Shown: positions 35,630-46,610, counted from the first letter of the stretch. The stretch: DNA of 64,000 nt from Weeksella massiliensis (GCA_000751595.1 CCMH01000004.1:248001-312000), one strand, 5' to 3'. Notes: generated from the letters alone by a model not told the origin. Program-made: numbers and translations.

Positions 35630-37561
35630 TTGATTACCCAGAAAACAATTGATGAAATTTTTGATACCGCGCGTGTAGAAGAAGTCATTGGCGATTTTGT
35701 CCAACTCAAGAGAGCGGGTGCAAATCTCAAAGGACTTTCACCCTTTGCCAATGAAAAAACACCATCTTTTGTAGTTTCTCCGGGGAAGCAAATCTGGAAG
35801 TGCTTTTCTTCGGGCCGAGGGGGCAATGTCGTTACTTTTATCATGGAAATCGAGCAGTTTACCTATCCGGAAGCTTTGCGTTGGTTGGCCAAAAAATACA
35901 ATATTGAGATTGAAGAAGACCGAAGTTATACGCCAGAAGACAACGAAGCCTTAAAAAATAAAGAAAGTCTTTTTCTTATTACCGAAGCGGCCAATCAGTT
36001 CTTTCAGCAACAGCTACTACAAACCGATGAAGGTAAAAATATTGGTTTGAGTTATTTTAAAGAAAGAGGTTTTACTACACAAACCATCGAAAAATTTCAA
36101 TTGGGCTATTCGCCTTCTACTTGGGATGCTTTTGCAAATTTTGCCGAAGAAAAAGGATATGCCAAAACCATCATCGAGCAATCTGGATTGGTAATTTATA
36201 AAGAAGATAAAAAGTTCGACCGATTCCGAGAACGGGTTATTTTTCCTATTTTCAGTTATTCGGGTAGAACATTGGGTTTTGGAGGTCGAATATTGAGAAA
36301 CGATCGCAAAAATGCAGCAAAATATCTCAATTCTCCTGAGAACGAAATTTATCATAAAAGTAAAATACTATACGGACTTTTCCAATCCAAACAAAGCATC
36401 ATTAGACAAAACCAATGTTTGTTGGTAGAAGGCTATACCGATGTTTTGGCGCTTCATCAGGCAGGGATAGAAAACGTTGTGGCCAGTTCTGGAACAGCTC
36501 TTACGAAAGAGCAAATTCTTCTGATCAAGCGTTTAACACCCAACATTACGATTTTATATGATGGTGATGCAGCGGGGATCAAAGCTTCTTTCCGAGGAAT
36601 TGATTTGATTTTGGAACAAGAAATGAATGTTCGGGTTTTACTTTTTCCTGATGGTCAAGACCCCGATTCGTTTGCAAAAAATCATACCGAAGAAGAAATC
36701 AAAACGTTTATAGACGAAAACGCAACCGATTTCATTCAGTTCAAGGCTAAAATTTTGATGGAAGATGCCGAAAATGATCCGATCAAGAAAGCAGAACTAA
36801 CCCGAAATATTGTCGAAAGTATTGCCTTAATTCCGAATCTGATTCAACAAGAGATTTACATCGAAGAAACGGCAAAATTGATGCAAGTGAGCAATAAAGT
36901 TCTCTTCAAAGAACTTGCTCAACACACTCAAAAAATCAATCAACAACAAGCTAAAGAAGAGAAAAAAGGCACGCCCGAACTCAAGGTAAAAAAAGCAGAT
37001 CTCACCGAAGTAGTTGATCCGATTGCTGCTGTCGAAGAAAAAATCATTCAGCTTATTTTACAATTTGGCGACAAAGTAATTCATCTACAAGATGAAGATA
37101 ATGAGCAATATGAAACCACGGTTATAGAAGAAGTAATTGATCAATTAGAGACGGATAACTTACACTTTCAGAATCAGTTCTATCAAAAAATATTAGATGA
37201 TGTAATCGTTGGATATGAAAAAGATGAATTAAGAACGAGTGATTTTTTTATAAAAATTATGGATGAAGAAATTACCAATTTCACTTCTCAAGCATTGATT
37301 TCTCCCTACCATGTGAGTAAAAACTGGAAAGAAAAACAACAGATTTTCATCAAAGATATCGAATACAATATTGATAAAGAGGTAAAAGACACACTCTTAA
37401 ATTTCAAAAGTTTGTATGTGCAAAACGAAATAAAAAAACTACTTCCACTAACCCAAAGTTCTGATTTTGAAGGTGAAGTGAGAATCGAAATTTTAGAGAA
37501 AATTATGCACCTAACGAAACTAAAAAACTACCTAAATCACTTCCTCAATCGAGTGGTATAA
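35630..37561 (+). CDS. dnaG: DNA primase
   Basis: DnaG makes RNA primers at the replication fork. The TTG at 35630 (opening ITQKTIDEIFDTARVEEVI) is taken as the start because it matches the family N-terminus; a TTG three codons upstream is an alternative. It gives 643 residues. The N-terminal zinc-finger region reads LSPFANEKTPSF...KCFSSGRGGN, so only one of the four usual zinc ligands remains (see findings). The catalytic core has YFKERGF, VIFPIFSY, and TOPRIM motifs LLVEGYTDVLAL and LYDGDAAG. The C-terminal DnaB-binding helical part is diverged. A TAATTTTG -7 element lies at 35600-35607. Confidence 0.95.
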   Translation: MITQKTIDEIFDTARVEEVIGDFVQLKRAGANLKGLSPFANEKTPSFVVSPGKQIWKCFSSGRGGNVVTFIMEIEQFTYPEALRWLAKKYNIEIEEDRSYTPEDNEALKNKESLFLITEAANQFFQQQLLQTDEGKNIGLSYFKERGFTTQTIEKFQLGYSPSTWDAFANFAEEKGYAKTIIEQSGLVIYKEDKKFDRFRERVIFPIFSYSGRTLGFGGRILRNDRKNAAKYLNSPENEIYHKSKILYGLFQSKQSIIRQNQCLLVEGYTDVLALHQAGIENVVASSGTALTKEQILLIKRLTPNITILYDGDAAGIKASFRGIDLILEQEMNVRVLLFPDGQDPDSFAKNHTEEEIKTFIDENATDFIQFKAKILMEDAENDPIKKAELTRNIVESIALIPNLIQQEIYIEETAKLMQVSNKVLFKELAQHTQKINQQQAKEEKKGTPELKVKKADLTEVVDPIAAVEEKIIQLILQFGDKVIHLQDEDNEQYETTVIEEVIDQLETDNLHFQNQFYQKILDDVIVGYEKDELRTSDFFIKIMDEEITNFTSQALISPYHVSKNWKEKQQIFIKDIEYNIDKEVKDTLLNFKSLYVQNEIKKLLPLTQSSDFEGEVRIEILEKIMHLTKLKNYLNHFLNRVV

Positions 37562-37562
37562 A

Positions 37563-38117
37563 TCAATCTAAGTTGATGCCGATAAGTTTCGCACCAAATT
37601 CCTGATAAGCAATGATTGTTTTTTTACCAAACTGACAATCGACCAAGAAAATGTTTTTCAATGGAAATTCTAAAACGAGCTGAACCGCGCAACGAATCAC
37701 GCCGGCATGCGTTATAACCAAGACTTTCTTGTGTTTTTCTTCTTTCAAATTTGAAATAAAATCTTTTACACGAAGATACAAATCGTATAAACTTTCACCA
37801 TTTTTGGTAGGATGAAAAACAAAATCCTCATACCAAGGATCGATTTCATCGTTCGGAATTTCTGTCCATTTCTTTCCTTCCCAATCCCCAAAATTCAGTT
37901 CCATAATGCGTTCATCAACTTTGTATTCAAGCTTAAAATGCTCGGCAATTTTCGTACAACGTTCCGACGGACTCGACACAATACAATCATAATCTGTATC
38001 CAATTGTATCCTACCGAAATCATCTAAATAATCATCAGACAAAGAAATATCCGACTTACCATAACATCTATTTTCAGGATTATAAACGGCTGTATGCCTC
38101 AAGAAATGAACTTCCAT
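37563..38117 (-). CDS. cobC: Histidine phosphatase, probable alpha-ribazole phosphatase
   Basis: A 184-residue phosphoglycerate-mutase-like phosphatase: the catalytic His in FLRHTAVYN (residues 5-13, with RHT for the more usual RHG), SPSERC, the acidic LNFGDWEGKKW and the second His in VITHAGVIR. Members next to cobS and cobT remove the phosphate from alpha-ribazole phosphate or adenosylcobalamin phosphate in cobamide assembly. Its first codons overlap the end of cobS by 19 bases. Confidence 0.88.
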   Translation of the reverse strand: MEVHFLRHTAVYNPENRCYGKSDISLSDDYLDDFGRIQLDTDYDCIVSSPSERCTKIAEHFKLEYKVDERIMELNFGDWEGKKWTEIPNDEIDPWYEDFVFHPTKNGESLYDLYLRVKDFISNLKEEKHKKVLVITHAGVIRCAVQLVLEFPLKNIFLVDCQFGKKTIIAYQEFGAKLIGINLD

Positions 38118-38878
38118 ACCAATAGTGTTCCTAAATAAATTAATACTTCACAAACCTGCTGAACGGTTCCTAAACAATCGCCTGTGTAGCCACCGATATG
38201 CTTTTTGAAATACCAGCCTAAATAGATTTTACCCAAAAAAGCAAGAAAAAAAACACCTATAAATGCAGGGTTTTTGAAGAAAATCAACAACAATAGAACA
38301 GGTAAAAAGCTAATGAATAAGGCTTTCTTATCCAGAGGTTTATTCGCCAACGGTTTCGATTTGCTCTGATCGATATCTCGTACATATTGATGCGTGTAAA
38401 TCATCGTACCCGATAAAAATCGGCTCGCAGTATGAGCAAAAATAAGGACCAAAAAAACAGTAGAAAAATGATGATCAAGCAAGGCAGAAATTGCAAAAAA
38501 TTTAAGTCCAAAAAGGAGAATAATACCAATCGCACCATAAGCTCCTACTCGACTATCTTTCATGATGGTTAGGATTTTCTCCTTGCCATATCCGCCTCCA
38601 AAATTATCGCACACATCGATAAAACCATCTTCATGAAAAGCACCGGTCAGCAAAACATTACCGATCATCATTAGAATTATCGCAATCGAAGGATCGAACA
38701 ATTGCCAACCGAGATACAGAAAAAGGGCGTTGCAAACCCCAACGATAACCCCGACCCATGAAAAGTATTTTTGGGATTGATTCATGATTTGTTCCGAATA
38801 CGGAAGCTTTGCCAGAATCGGAATTCGGGTGAAAAACATGATCGCCGTCGCTAAATAAATCAATTCTCTTTTCAGCAC
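38099..38878 (-). CDS. cobS: Adenosylcobinamide-GDP ribazoletransferase
   Basis: CobS is the membrane enzyme that joins adenosylcobinamide-GDP with alpha-ribazole (phosphate). The 259-residue protein has about six hydrophobic helices and the family motif FHEDGFIDVCDNFGGG followed by MKDSRVGAYG. It starts four bases after cobT and overlaps cobC, so all three are one operon. Confidence 0.95.
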   Translation of the reverse strand: MLKRELIYLATAIMFFTRIPILAKLPYSEQIMNQSQKYFSWVGVIVGVCNALFLYLGWQLFDPSIAIILMMIGNVLLTGAFHEDGFIDVCDNFGGGYGKEKILTIMKDSRVGAYGAIGIILLFGLKFFAISALLDHHFSTVFLVLIFAHTASRFLSGTMIYTHQYVRDIDQSKSKPLANKPLDKKALFISFLPVLLLLIFFKNPAFIGVFFLAFLGKIYLGWYFKKHIGGYTGDCLGTVQQVCEVLIYLGTLLVWKFIS

Positions 38879-38881
38879 AAT

Positions 38882-40482
<1,601 letters not shown>

Positions 40483-40743
40483 GTGAGAAAGGTACGTTTT
40501 TTTAAGATTTCCGACAAATGAGAGGCATTTTCATCGTTCTGTTTTGGGCAGGAAAAAATCAATATTGGTAAAATGAGAATTTTAGGAAACAAAAAAAGAC
40601 AAATCGACAACAAAGAATAATCAATTATGATTTATCTATAAAAATGATTAAAACACTGAAAAATATTTAATATTATTTGGAAAATTAAATATTATATGCT
40701 ATATTTAGAACTAAATCATGATTAAAACAATAAAATCGTCTTT

Positions 40744-41034
40744 ATGGAAAATCTATTTATCATGAAAAACACACAAACGGAAAAACCTATTTTAGAACGG
40801 AGAAGCATGTGGATTGGTTTGGTTTTTACCCTAATCTTTGGTCCTTTCGGATTGATGTATTGTTCTGTAACCTGGGGAATTGTTATGTTGATCGTAACAG
40901 CTGCAGTGGCTTACTTTACAAGTGGGATTGGCTTGCTTATTTTATGGCCAGTTTTTTTGATCTTAACCTATTTCCTAATAGCTAGGCATAATAACAAAGT
41001 GCAAAGCTTAAATCAAATTAACTATATGGATTAA
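40744..41034 (+). CDS. Small membrane protein, 96 aa
   Basis: A short protein with two predicted membrane helices (about 22-40 GLVFTLIFGPFGLMYCSV and 44-80 GIVMLIVTAAVAYF / GLLILWPVFLILTYFLI) and a hydrophilic tail. The family is not recognised; small proteins of this kind often look like TM2-domain or superinfection-immunity proteins. A second ATG at 40762 is an equally plausible start. The gene stands alone and is followed by a strong terminator. Confidence 0.7.
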   Translation: MENLFIMKNTQTEKPILERRSMWIGLVFTLIFGPFGLMYCSVTWGIVMLIVTAAVAYFTSGIGLLILWPVFLILTYFLIARHNNKVQSLNQINYMD

Positions 41035-41087
41035 TTTCTCTATTCTTTTTTTACAAATTCTTTGGTTAGTGAAAGCCTAACCAGAAG

Positions 41088-41114
41088 AAAACCGGCAAAT
41101 GCCGGTTTTTTTTT
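41088..41114 (+). terminator. Intrinsic terminator after the small membrane protein gene
   Basis: AAAACCGGC/GCCGGTTTT stem with an AAAT loop followed by eight or more T's, about 55 bases after the stop. The A-tract in front makes it possibly bidirectional, serving the convergent phosphorylase gene too. Confidence 0.9.
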
Positions 41115-41145
41115 ATGCTCTATCTTCGCTATAAAAACGATAGAT

Positions 41146-42018
41146 TTATTTGGTTAAGCGTTCTAAGGCATATTCAATCATTCGATCTACCGACTCGTAC
41201 GGATTCTTACTGAATTGCCCTTGAATACGATTCGCAACAATGGTATTTACCGACAAAGCTTCGTGTCCCATCATTGCACAAAGTCCATAAATCGCCGACG
41301 TTTCCATCTCGAAATTAGAAATACGATGACCATCATACTCAAAATCAGTTAATAGTTCATTGATATTTACCGGATTGGGCTCTAAGCGCAAATAACGACC
41401 TTGCGGACCATAGAAACCACAAGCAGTAGCCGTAATTCCGTGATGGGTTTGTTCAGACGACAACAAATCGAATAATCGTTCAGAACCTTTTACAATGTAA
41501 GGATCAGCTTTTTTAGGCGACCAATTGCTGTGTTTGGTAAAAGCTTCTCCCATCGCAATATCAAAAACTTTTTCGCTTCCGACATAATGATGCATCAAAC
41601 CATCTAACCCAAGTCCATGCGAACCTAAACAAATAGAATCTACCGGAATATCACCTTGCAAAGCGCCCGAAGTCCCGAAACGGACAATCGTTAATTGACG
41701 TTTGGTCGGATTCTCTTCACCGGTTTCTAAATTGATATTGGCCAAGGCGTCTAATTCGGTCAAGACAATATCGATATTATCAGTTCCCATCCCTGTAGAA
41801 ATCACAGTAATTCTTTTTCCGTTCAGGCTTCCGGTATGAGAAATAATTTCGCGTTTAGCAGCTTTGTGTTCGATCTGATCAAAATGTCGAGAAACTCTTT
41901 CTACTCGATTCGGATCGCCCACCGTGATTACTAAATCGGCCAAATGTTCTGGTTTTATATTGCAGTGATAAATACTCCCATCGGGATTAAGTACCAATTC
42001 TGATGATGCTTTACTCAT
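41146..42018 (-). CDS. Nucleoside phosphorylase (uridine phosphorylase-like)
   Basis: A 290-residue PNP/UDP-family enzyme: ITVGDPNRVERVSRHFD at the phosphate site, STGMGTDNIDIVLTELDAL, RFGTSGALQ, and NFEMETSAIYGLCAMM with the ribose-binding Glu-Met-Glu. It splits a nucleoside with phosphate into base and ribose 1-phosphate; uridine is the most likely substrate by resemblance, but purine nucleosides are not excluded. Monocistronic or paired with the SUI1 gene 39 bases upstream. Confidence 0.9.
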   Translation of the reverse strand: MSKASSELVLNPDGSIYHCNIKPEHLADLVITVGDPNRVERVSRHFDQIEHKAAKREIISHTGSLNGKRITVISTGMGTDNIDIVLTELDALANINLETGEENPTKRQLTIVRFGTSGALQGDIPVDSICLGSHGLGLDGLMHHYVGSEKVFDIAMGEAFTKHSNWSPKKADPYIVKGSERLFDLLSSEQTHHGITATACGFYGPQGRYLRLEPNPVNINELLTDFEYDGHRISNFEMETSAIYGLCAMMGHEALSVNTIVANRIQGQFSKNPYESVDRMIEYALERLTK

Positions 42019-42057
42019 AACTATTTATTTTAAAAAATAAGGAGCTAAGATAGTAAA

Positions 42058-42381
42058 TTATCCGCCGACACGTTTTACTTTAAAGCCTTTTTCTTTGAGA
42101 AACTCCATAATACGGTCGCGATAATCGCCCTGAATAACGATTAATTCGTCCTTAAAAGTTCCTCCTACGCCAAGCAAAGTTTTTATTTCTTTGGTCAGAG
42201 ATTTGAAATCACTATCTGCACCCGTATATCCTTCGATTACGGTATTGACTTTCCCATTTCTTTTTTCGTATTTACAAAGAAGCGGTTCGTCTTGTAACCA
42301 TAGTCCGGTTTGTTCTTCTTTCTCTTCTTCTTGAAATTCGTGTTGAGGAAAGAGATTTTTCAACTGATCTTGTAAATCCAT
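42058..42381 (-). CDS. SUI1/eIF1-like translation factor
   Basis: A 107-residue protein with the eIF1/SUI1 fold of bacterial YciH: VIEGYTGADSDFKSLTKEIKT...LLGVGGTFKDELIVIQGDYRD and the C-terminal FLKEKGFKVKRVGG. The ATG at 42381 (opening DLQDQLKNLF) is chosen; the open frame extends 36 codons upstream but those residues are unlike the family. A TATCTTTG -7-like element at 42469-42476 (minus) would give a leader of about 85 bases. The bacterial role in translation is not well defined. Confidence 0.88.
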   Translation of the reverse strand: MDLQDQLKNLFPQHEFQEEEKEEQTGLWLQDEPLLCKYEKRNGKVNTVIEGYTGADSDFKSLTKEIKTLLGVGGTFKDELIVIQGDYRDRIMEFLKEKGFKVKRVGG

Positions 42382-42728
42382 TTTATTATTATCGTCTATT
42401 AGTATTCCATGATTATGCAAGCACAAAAAAGCAAATAAAAACTCATCATTCAACTTTTTGTGTGTTGACAAAGATAAAAAAAAGGACACTTCCCTATTCT
42501 TTTATTTAGATTTCTTTGTGATTGTATTGGTTTTGAATGTTGCCTAAATTTGTTCAATTATATTGGCTATCATCATTTTTGATTAATCTAACCGTAATTG
42601 TTTTAATTCTACACTCTATTTTTTTACATTACTTCAATAAAAACATGTATTGGTTGTAGTTATTATATAATTTGCAGTTGCAACAGTATAATATTTTCAA
42701 TAATTTTAACAATTAATAATTATTGATT
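42382..42728. other. AT-rich divergent intergenic region
   Basis: About 350 bases, very A/T-rich, between the SUI1 gene (-) and the NUDIX-helicase pair (+). Apart from the TATCTTTG element on the minus strand I see no gene, RNA element or long repeat. It is the left boundary of the accessory-looking segment. Confidence 0.5.
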
Positions 42729-43124
42729 TTGAAAAAAGTTGAAGTTGTTGCTGCAATAATAAAGTACAATGATGAAATTCTATGTGTACAAAGACCTATA
42801 AATAAATACGATTATATTTCTTATAAATATGAATTTGCAGGAGGTAAAATAGAAATTGGAGAATCGCATGAACAAGCTCTTGTACGTGAAATAGCAGAAG
42901 AGTTAAACCTTGCTGTTAAGGTTGATGATTTCTTTATGACAGTTGTTCATGCTTATCCAGATTTCGAATTGACTATGCATAGTTATTTTTGCCAAGCAGA
43001 TACGAAAAAATTAACTTTAAACGAGCATATTAATCATCAGTGGTTGAGAGTAGAACATCTCGAATCATTAGATTGGGCAGCAGCAGATATACCCATCGTC
43101 AATCAATTAATTACTTCACACTAA
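42729..43124 (+). CDS. MutT-like NUDIX hydrolase
   Basis: A 131-residue NUDIX pyrophosphohydrolase of the (deoxy)nucleoside triphosphate type: KKVEVVAAIIKYNDEILCVQ at the start and the Nudix box with GGKIEIGE...REIAEELNL (about residues 38-62). No ATG fits; the TTG at 42729 matches the family N-terminus (KKVEVVAA), and another TTG lies two codons upstream. MutT-like enzymes clean oxidised nucleotides, but other NDP-X substrates are possible. The PLD-helicase gene follows after 26 bases on the same strand, so the two probably form one operon. Confidence 0.85.
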   Translation: MKKVEVVAAIIKYNDEILCVQRPINKYDYISYKYEFAGGKIEIGESHEQALVREIAEELNLAVKVDDFFMTVVHAYPDFELTMHSYFCQADTKKLTLNEHINHQWLRVEHLESLDWAAADIPIVNQLITSH

Positions 43125-43150
43125 CTTTTTCAATATACACTTATCTTGAT

Positions 43151-46100
43151 ATGGAACTTGGAATCTATGAAACCTTAATTACAAATTCTTTACAACAAAA
43201 ACTAAATCAATTAGATAAAAATCAATATTATATTGTTGATAATAAAAAAATAGACGCCGAAGAAGCCAGTCAATTTTTAGGAAAACATTTAAGTTCTGTA
43301 ATTATGGCTGCTCTTAAAATGGTAAAGTCAACGAAAGAAGTAACATCTATTGTTGAGCGACAGATTGAAATTACGAATAAAATTTTAATTTTTTTATCTC
43401 AAGAAATAGAGCAATATCAATTTGATCACGATTTATTGGATGCAACGGGACATATTTTAGAAGGAGTTTTTGATAAATTAAATAGTGATTATGTTGATTT
43501 GAAACTACATCTAAATGAAATAATGCCAAGTACACGATTAACTCAAAGTGAGTTATTTACAGGAGGCAATGTAGGAATATCCCTAGAATCTGAACTAAAA
43601 AAAGAAATACGTTCGTCAGACCGAGTGGATTTATTGGTTTCATTTATCAAATGGAAAGCTATTGTAATATTAAAAGATGCCTTCGAGGAGTTTACCAATC
43701 GAGGTGGAAAATTGCGTATTCTCACAACCACTTATATGGGTGCGACGGATGCGAAAGCGATAGAAGAATTAAGCAAATTACCAAATACTGAAATAAAAGT
43801 TTCTTATAATACTGCAAATGAACGTTTACATGCTAAAGCATATTTGTTTTATAGAAACACAGGATTTCATACGGGGTATGTTGGATCCTCTAACTTTTCT
43901 CGATCTGCTTTAACAGATGGTTTGGAGTGGAATGTAAAGATTACAACCAAAGAAATTCCACATATTATTGATAAGTTTAAAAAAACTTTTGAATCATATT
44001 GGGCAAGTAGTGAATTTGAACCATATCAACCAGGGCAATATGAACACTTATCAAAAGCTTTAAGTCAAAGTAAATTTGGTAAAAAAATGATAGATTTTAC
44101 CCAGTTCTTTGATCTTAAACCTTACCATTATCAGCTCGAGATTCTTGAAAAACTACAAGTAGAAAGAAAGGTACATCAATCCACTCGAAATTTAGTTGTT
44201 GCTGCTACAGGAACAGGTAAAACGATGCTTGCAGCTTTTGATTTTAAGAATTATATAACATTGAATCCAAACGTAAAATTTCTTTTTTTAGCACATCGAA
44301 TCGAAATTTTGCAACAAGCAATGCATACGTTTAGAAATGTACTAAAAGAGCAAAATTTTGGGGAATTAATGGGTGATGGTTATCAACCAGGTGAAAAAAA
44401 TGCAGTTTTTGCAACAATTCAAACATTTAACAATTTGGATTTACCTTCTTTTAGCACGCCTACTTATTACGATTATATCGTGATTGATGAAGTTCATCAT
44501 GCGCAAGCAAAATCCTATCAAAAAGTGATTGAATATTTTGAACCTCAACTCTTATTAGGCTTAACAGCTACACCAGAAAGAATGGATGGTAAAGATATTT
44601 TAGCTGATTTTAATTATCGAATTGCAGCAGAAATTAGACTCCCTGATGCATTAAATAACAAATTACTTTGTCCGTTCCAATATTTTGGTATTTCAGATCA
44701 AATTGATTACTCTAAAATTAAATGGGTAAATGGACGTTATGATACTGTTGAGTTAACGAATATTTTTACTGCAAATGATTTTCGTGTAAATGATATAATC
44801 AATAACTTAGATAAATACACCAAAGATCTGCAAGAAGTTTCGTGTATTGGTTTCTGTGCGAGTAAAGAACATGCTGTTTTTATGTCTGATAAATTTAATA
44901 AAGTTGGATTGAAATCTGAATGGTTAACATCTGATAATTCAATCCGTAGGTCTGAGATATTAGACGCTTTTAAAAAGAAGCATATCAATTATTTATTCGT
45001 AGTAGATATGTTTAATGAAGGGGTTGATATTCCACAAATTGATACTGTTTTGTTTTTAAGACCCACAGAAAGTTTAACAATATTCTTACAACAATTAGGT
45101 CGTGGCCTACGCTTACATGAAAGCAAAGATGTATTAACAGTTTTAGATTTTGTTGGACAGGCACGAGATGAGTATGATTTCGAAAATAAATTTAGAGCAC
45201 TAATAGGTAAAACTACAACGACAGTAGCACATGAAATTGAGCGAGATTTTCCGAACCTCCCCTTAGGTTCATCAATTGTCTTAGAGAAAAAAGCAAAAGA
45301 ATACATTTTAAAAAATATTCATAAAGCAACAAAATTAGATAAGCGACAGTTGATTAAAAGAATTCATCAATTTAAAAATCATACCGATAATCCTCTTACT
45401 TTAAAAAACTTCTTATCAATCTACAATCTGAAACTTGCAGATATTTATAAAAACAATACTTTTTCTGAATTGAAAGCAGAAGCATTAAACATAACCATTG
45501 ATAATAACAATGTCGAGCGTTATAAAAGTATGTTGGGAAAGAAATGGATAGTTACCGAATCTTTATCATATTTCCAATTTATAATAAAATTTCAACAAGT
45601 CGATTTTGATGTGAATCGTATCAATTTATCTACACAGGAAAAAACATATGCATTAATGTTCTATTACGATTTTTACCAAAAAGCAGGTATTGATGAATCA
45701 TTGGATGATGCATTAATAAAAATAGGTCACAATAAAGATATGGTTGCAGAGATGCTCGAGTTTATTGAAGTAAAAATTGACCAATTGTCGTTTGAGGAAA
45801 TTCCTTGTGAGATACCTGATCATTTTCCATTGTTTATACATGCTCGTTATACAAGAGATCAAATATTGGTTGCTTTGGGATTATCAAGTTATGAAAAACA
45901 AAGTAGCAATCGAGAAGGTGTTGCTTTAAATAAAGAAACAAATACAGAAGCATTATTTATTAATTTAAAGAAAAGTGAAGAAGATTTTTCCCCTACAACA
46001 ATGTATGATGATTATGCAATTAATGAAACTTTATTCCACTGGCAATCTCAAAATTCAACTACGCCAACTTCAGATAAAGGTAAATCTTATATAGAACAAG

Positions 46101-46300
46101 AAAAAAGTGGAAAAGTAATTTTATTGTTTGTAAGAGAATCAAAAGAAGATGCACATAAATTTACTCAAGGATATGTTTTTTTAGGTCCAGCTAATTTTGT
46201 AGAATATGAAGGTGCTAAGCCAATGTCAATTAAATGGGAACTAAACGAACCTATTCCGAATTATTTATGGAAGGAAAGCGCCAAAATGGTAGGTGGTTAA
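43151..46300 (+). CDS. PLD-nuclease / SF2 helicase / DUF3427 protein
   Basis: A 1049-residue multidomain protein. Residues 1-170 are helical; a phospholipase-D-type nuclease domain follows with one HxK motif (LHAKAYLFYRNT, near 226, then GSSNFS). An SF2 (ResIII/DEAD) helicase has Walker A AATGTGKT (near 351), DEVHH (near 445), GLTATPERMDG (near 470) and motif VI QQLGRGLRLHE (near 648). The C-terminal 350 residues match DUF3427. The ATG at 43151 replaces an in-frame upstream start that would overlap the NUDIX gene. Base composition looks more A/T-rich than the flanking core genes, which suggests transfer. Similar proteins are suspected in DNA repair or phage defence; the role is unproven. Confidence 0.88.
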   Translation: MELGIYETLITNSLQQKLNQLDKNQYYIVDNKKIDAEEASQFLGKHLSSVIMAALKMVKSTKEVTSIVERQIEITNKILIFLSQEIEQYQFDHDLLDATGHILEGVFDKLNSDYVDLKLHLNEIMPSTRLTQSELFTGGNVGISLESELKKEIRSSDRVDLLVSFIKWKAIVILKDAFEEFTNRGGKLRILTTTYMGATDAKAIEELSKLPNTEIKVSYNTANERLHAKAYLFYRNTGFHTGYVGSSNFSRSALTDGLEWNVKITTKEIPHIIDKFKKTFESYWASSEFEPYQPGQYEHLSKALSQSKFGKKMIDFTQFFDLKPYHYQLEILEKLQVERKVHQSTRNLVVAATGTGKTMLAAFDFKNYITLNPNVKFLFLAHRIEILQQAMHTFRNVLKEQNFGELMGDGYQPGEKNAVFATIQTFNNLDLPSFSTPTYYDYIVIDEVHHAQAKSYQKVIEYFEPQLLLGLTATPERMDGKDILADFNYRIAAEIRLPDALNNKLLCPFQYFGISDQIDYSKIKWVNGRYDTVELTNIFTANDFRVNDIINNLDKYTKDLQEVSCIGFCASKEHAVFMSDKFNKVGLKSEWLTSDNSIRRSEILDAFKKKHINYLFVVDMFNEGVDIPQIDTVLFLRPTESLTIFLQQLGRGLRLHESKDVLTVLDFVGQARDEYDFENKFRALIGKTTTTVAHEIERDFPNLPLGSSIVLEKKAKEYILKNIHKATKLDKRQLIKRIHQFKNHTDNPLTLKNFLSIYNLKLADIYKNNTFSELKAEALNITIDNNNVERYKSMLGKKWIVTESLSYFQFIIKFQQVDFDVNRINLSTQEKTYALMFYYDFYQKAGIDESLDDALIKIGHNKDMVAEMLEFIEVKIDQLSFEEIPCEIPDHFPLFIHARYTRDQILVALGLSSYEKQSSNREGVALNKETNTEALFINLKKSEEDFSPTTMYDDYAINETLFHWQSQNSTTPTSDKGKSYIEQEKSGKVILLFVRESKEDAHKFTQGYVFLGPANFVEYEGAKPMSIKWELNEPIPNYLWKESAKMVGG

Positions 46301-46422
46301 TTTTTTAATAGGTATAAATTAATTTGACAGTCAAACATAATTTCTATCTAAGAGATTTTTACTTATCAAATAAATTATCATATAAAGGAAAATCTAAAAT
46401 TTCCCTCTTTTATCCTCTTCCC

Positions 46423-46610
46423 GATATAGGAACACCGAACAAGCACCGAACGAACACCGAACAAAGGATATAGAAGCACCGAAGAAGGATATAGAAACAC
46501 CGAAGAAAGGATATAGGAGTACCGAAGGAACACCGAACAAGCACCGAAGAAAAATATAGGAGCTCCGAAGGAACACCGAACAAACTCCGAAGAAAGATAT
46601 AGAAAAATAT
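46423..46610. repeat. Degenerate CCGAA / GATATAG tandem repeat
   Basis: At least eleven CCGAA cores, mostly as CACCGAA or TCCGAA, alternate with about six GATATAG or ATATAGG units, in irregular spacings of 10-22 bases. The array fills most of the 520-base gap between the helicase gene and the T9SS gene; the rest of the gap is A/T-rich with nothing recognisable. A 60-codon minus-strand frame across the array consists of repeat translation and is not taken as a gene. Confidence 0.8.

Noticed and set aside
40483-40743. Cobalamin riboswitch before the AraC-cobT operon
   Set aside because: I looked on the minus strand for the B12-box and its flanking conserved pieces and did not find them.
42058-42489. 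Longer SUI1 protein from 42489
   Set aside because: The extra 36 residues are low-complexity and absent from the family; the ATG at 42381 fits.
46394-46576. 60-codon minus-strand frame
   Set aside because: It is a translation of the CCGAA/GATATAG repeat, low-complexity Phe/Ser/Gly sequence with no start context.
46423-46610. CRISPR array
   Set aside because: Units are too short and irregular, there are no unique spacers of constant length, and no cas genes are near. The same holds for the two REP arrays.
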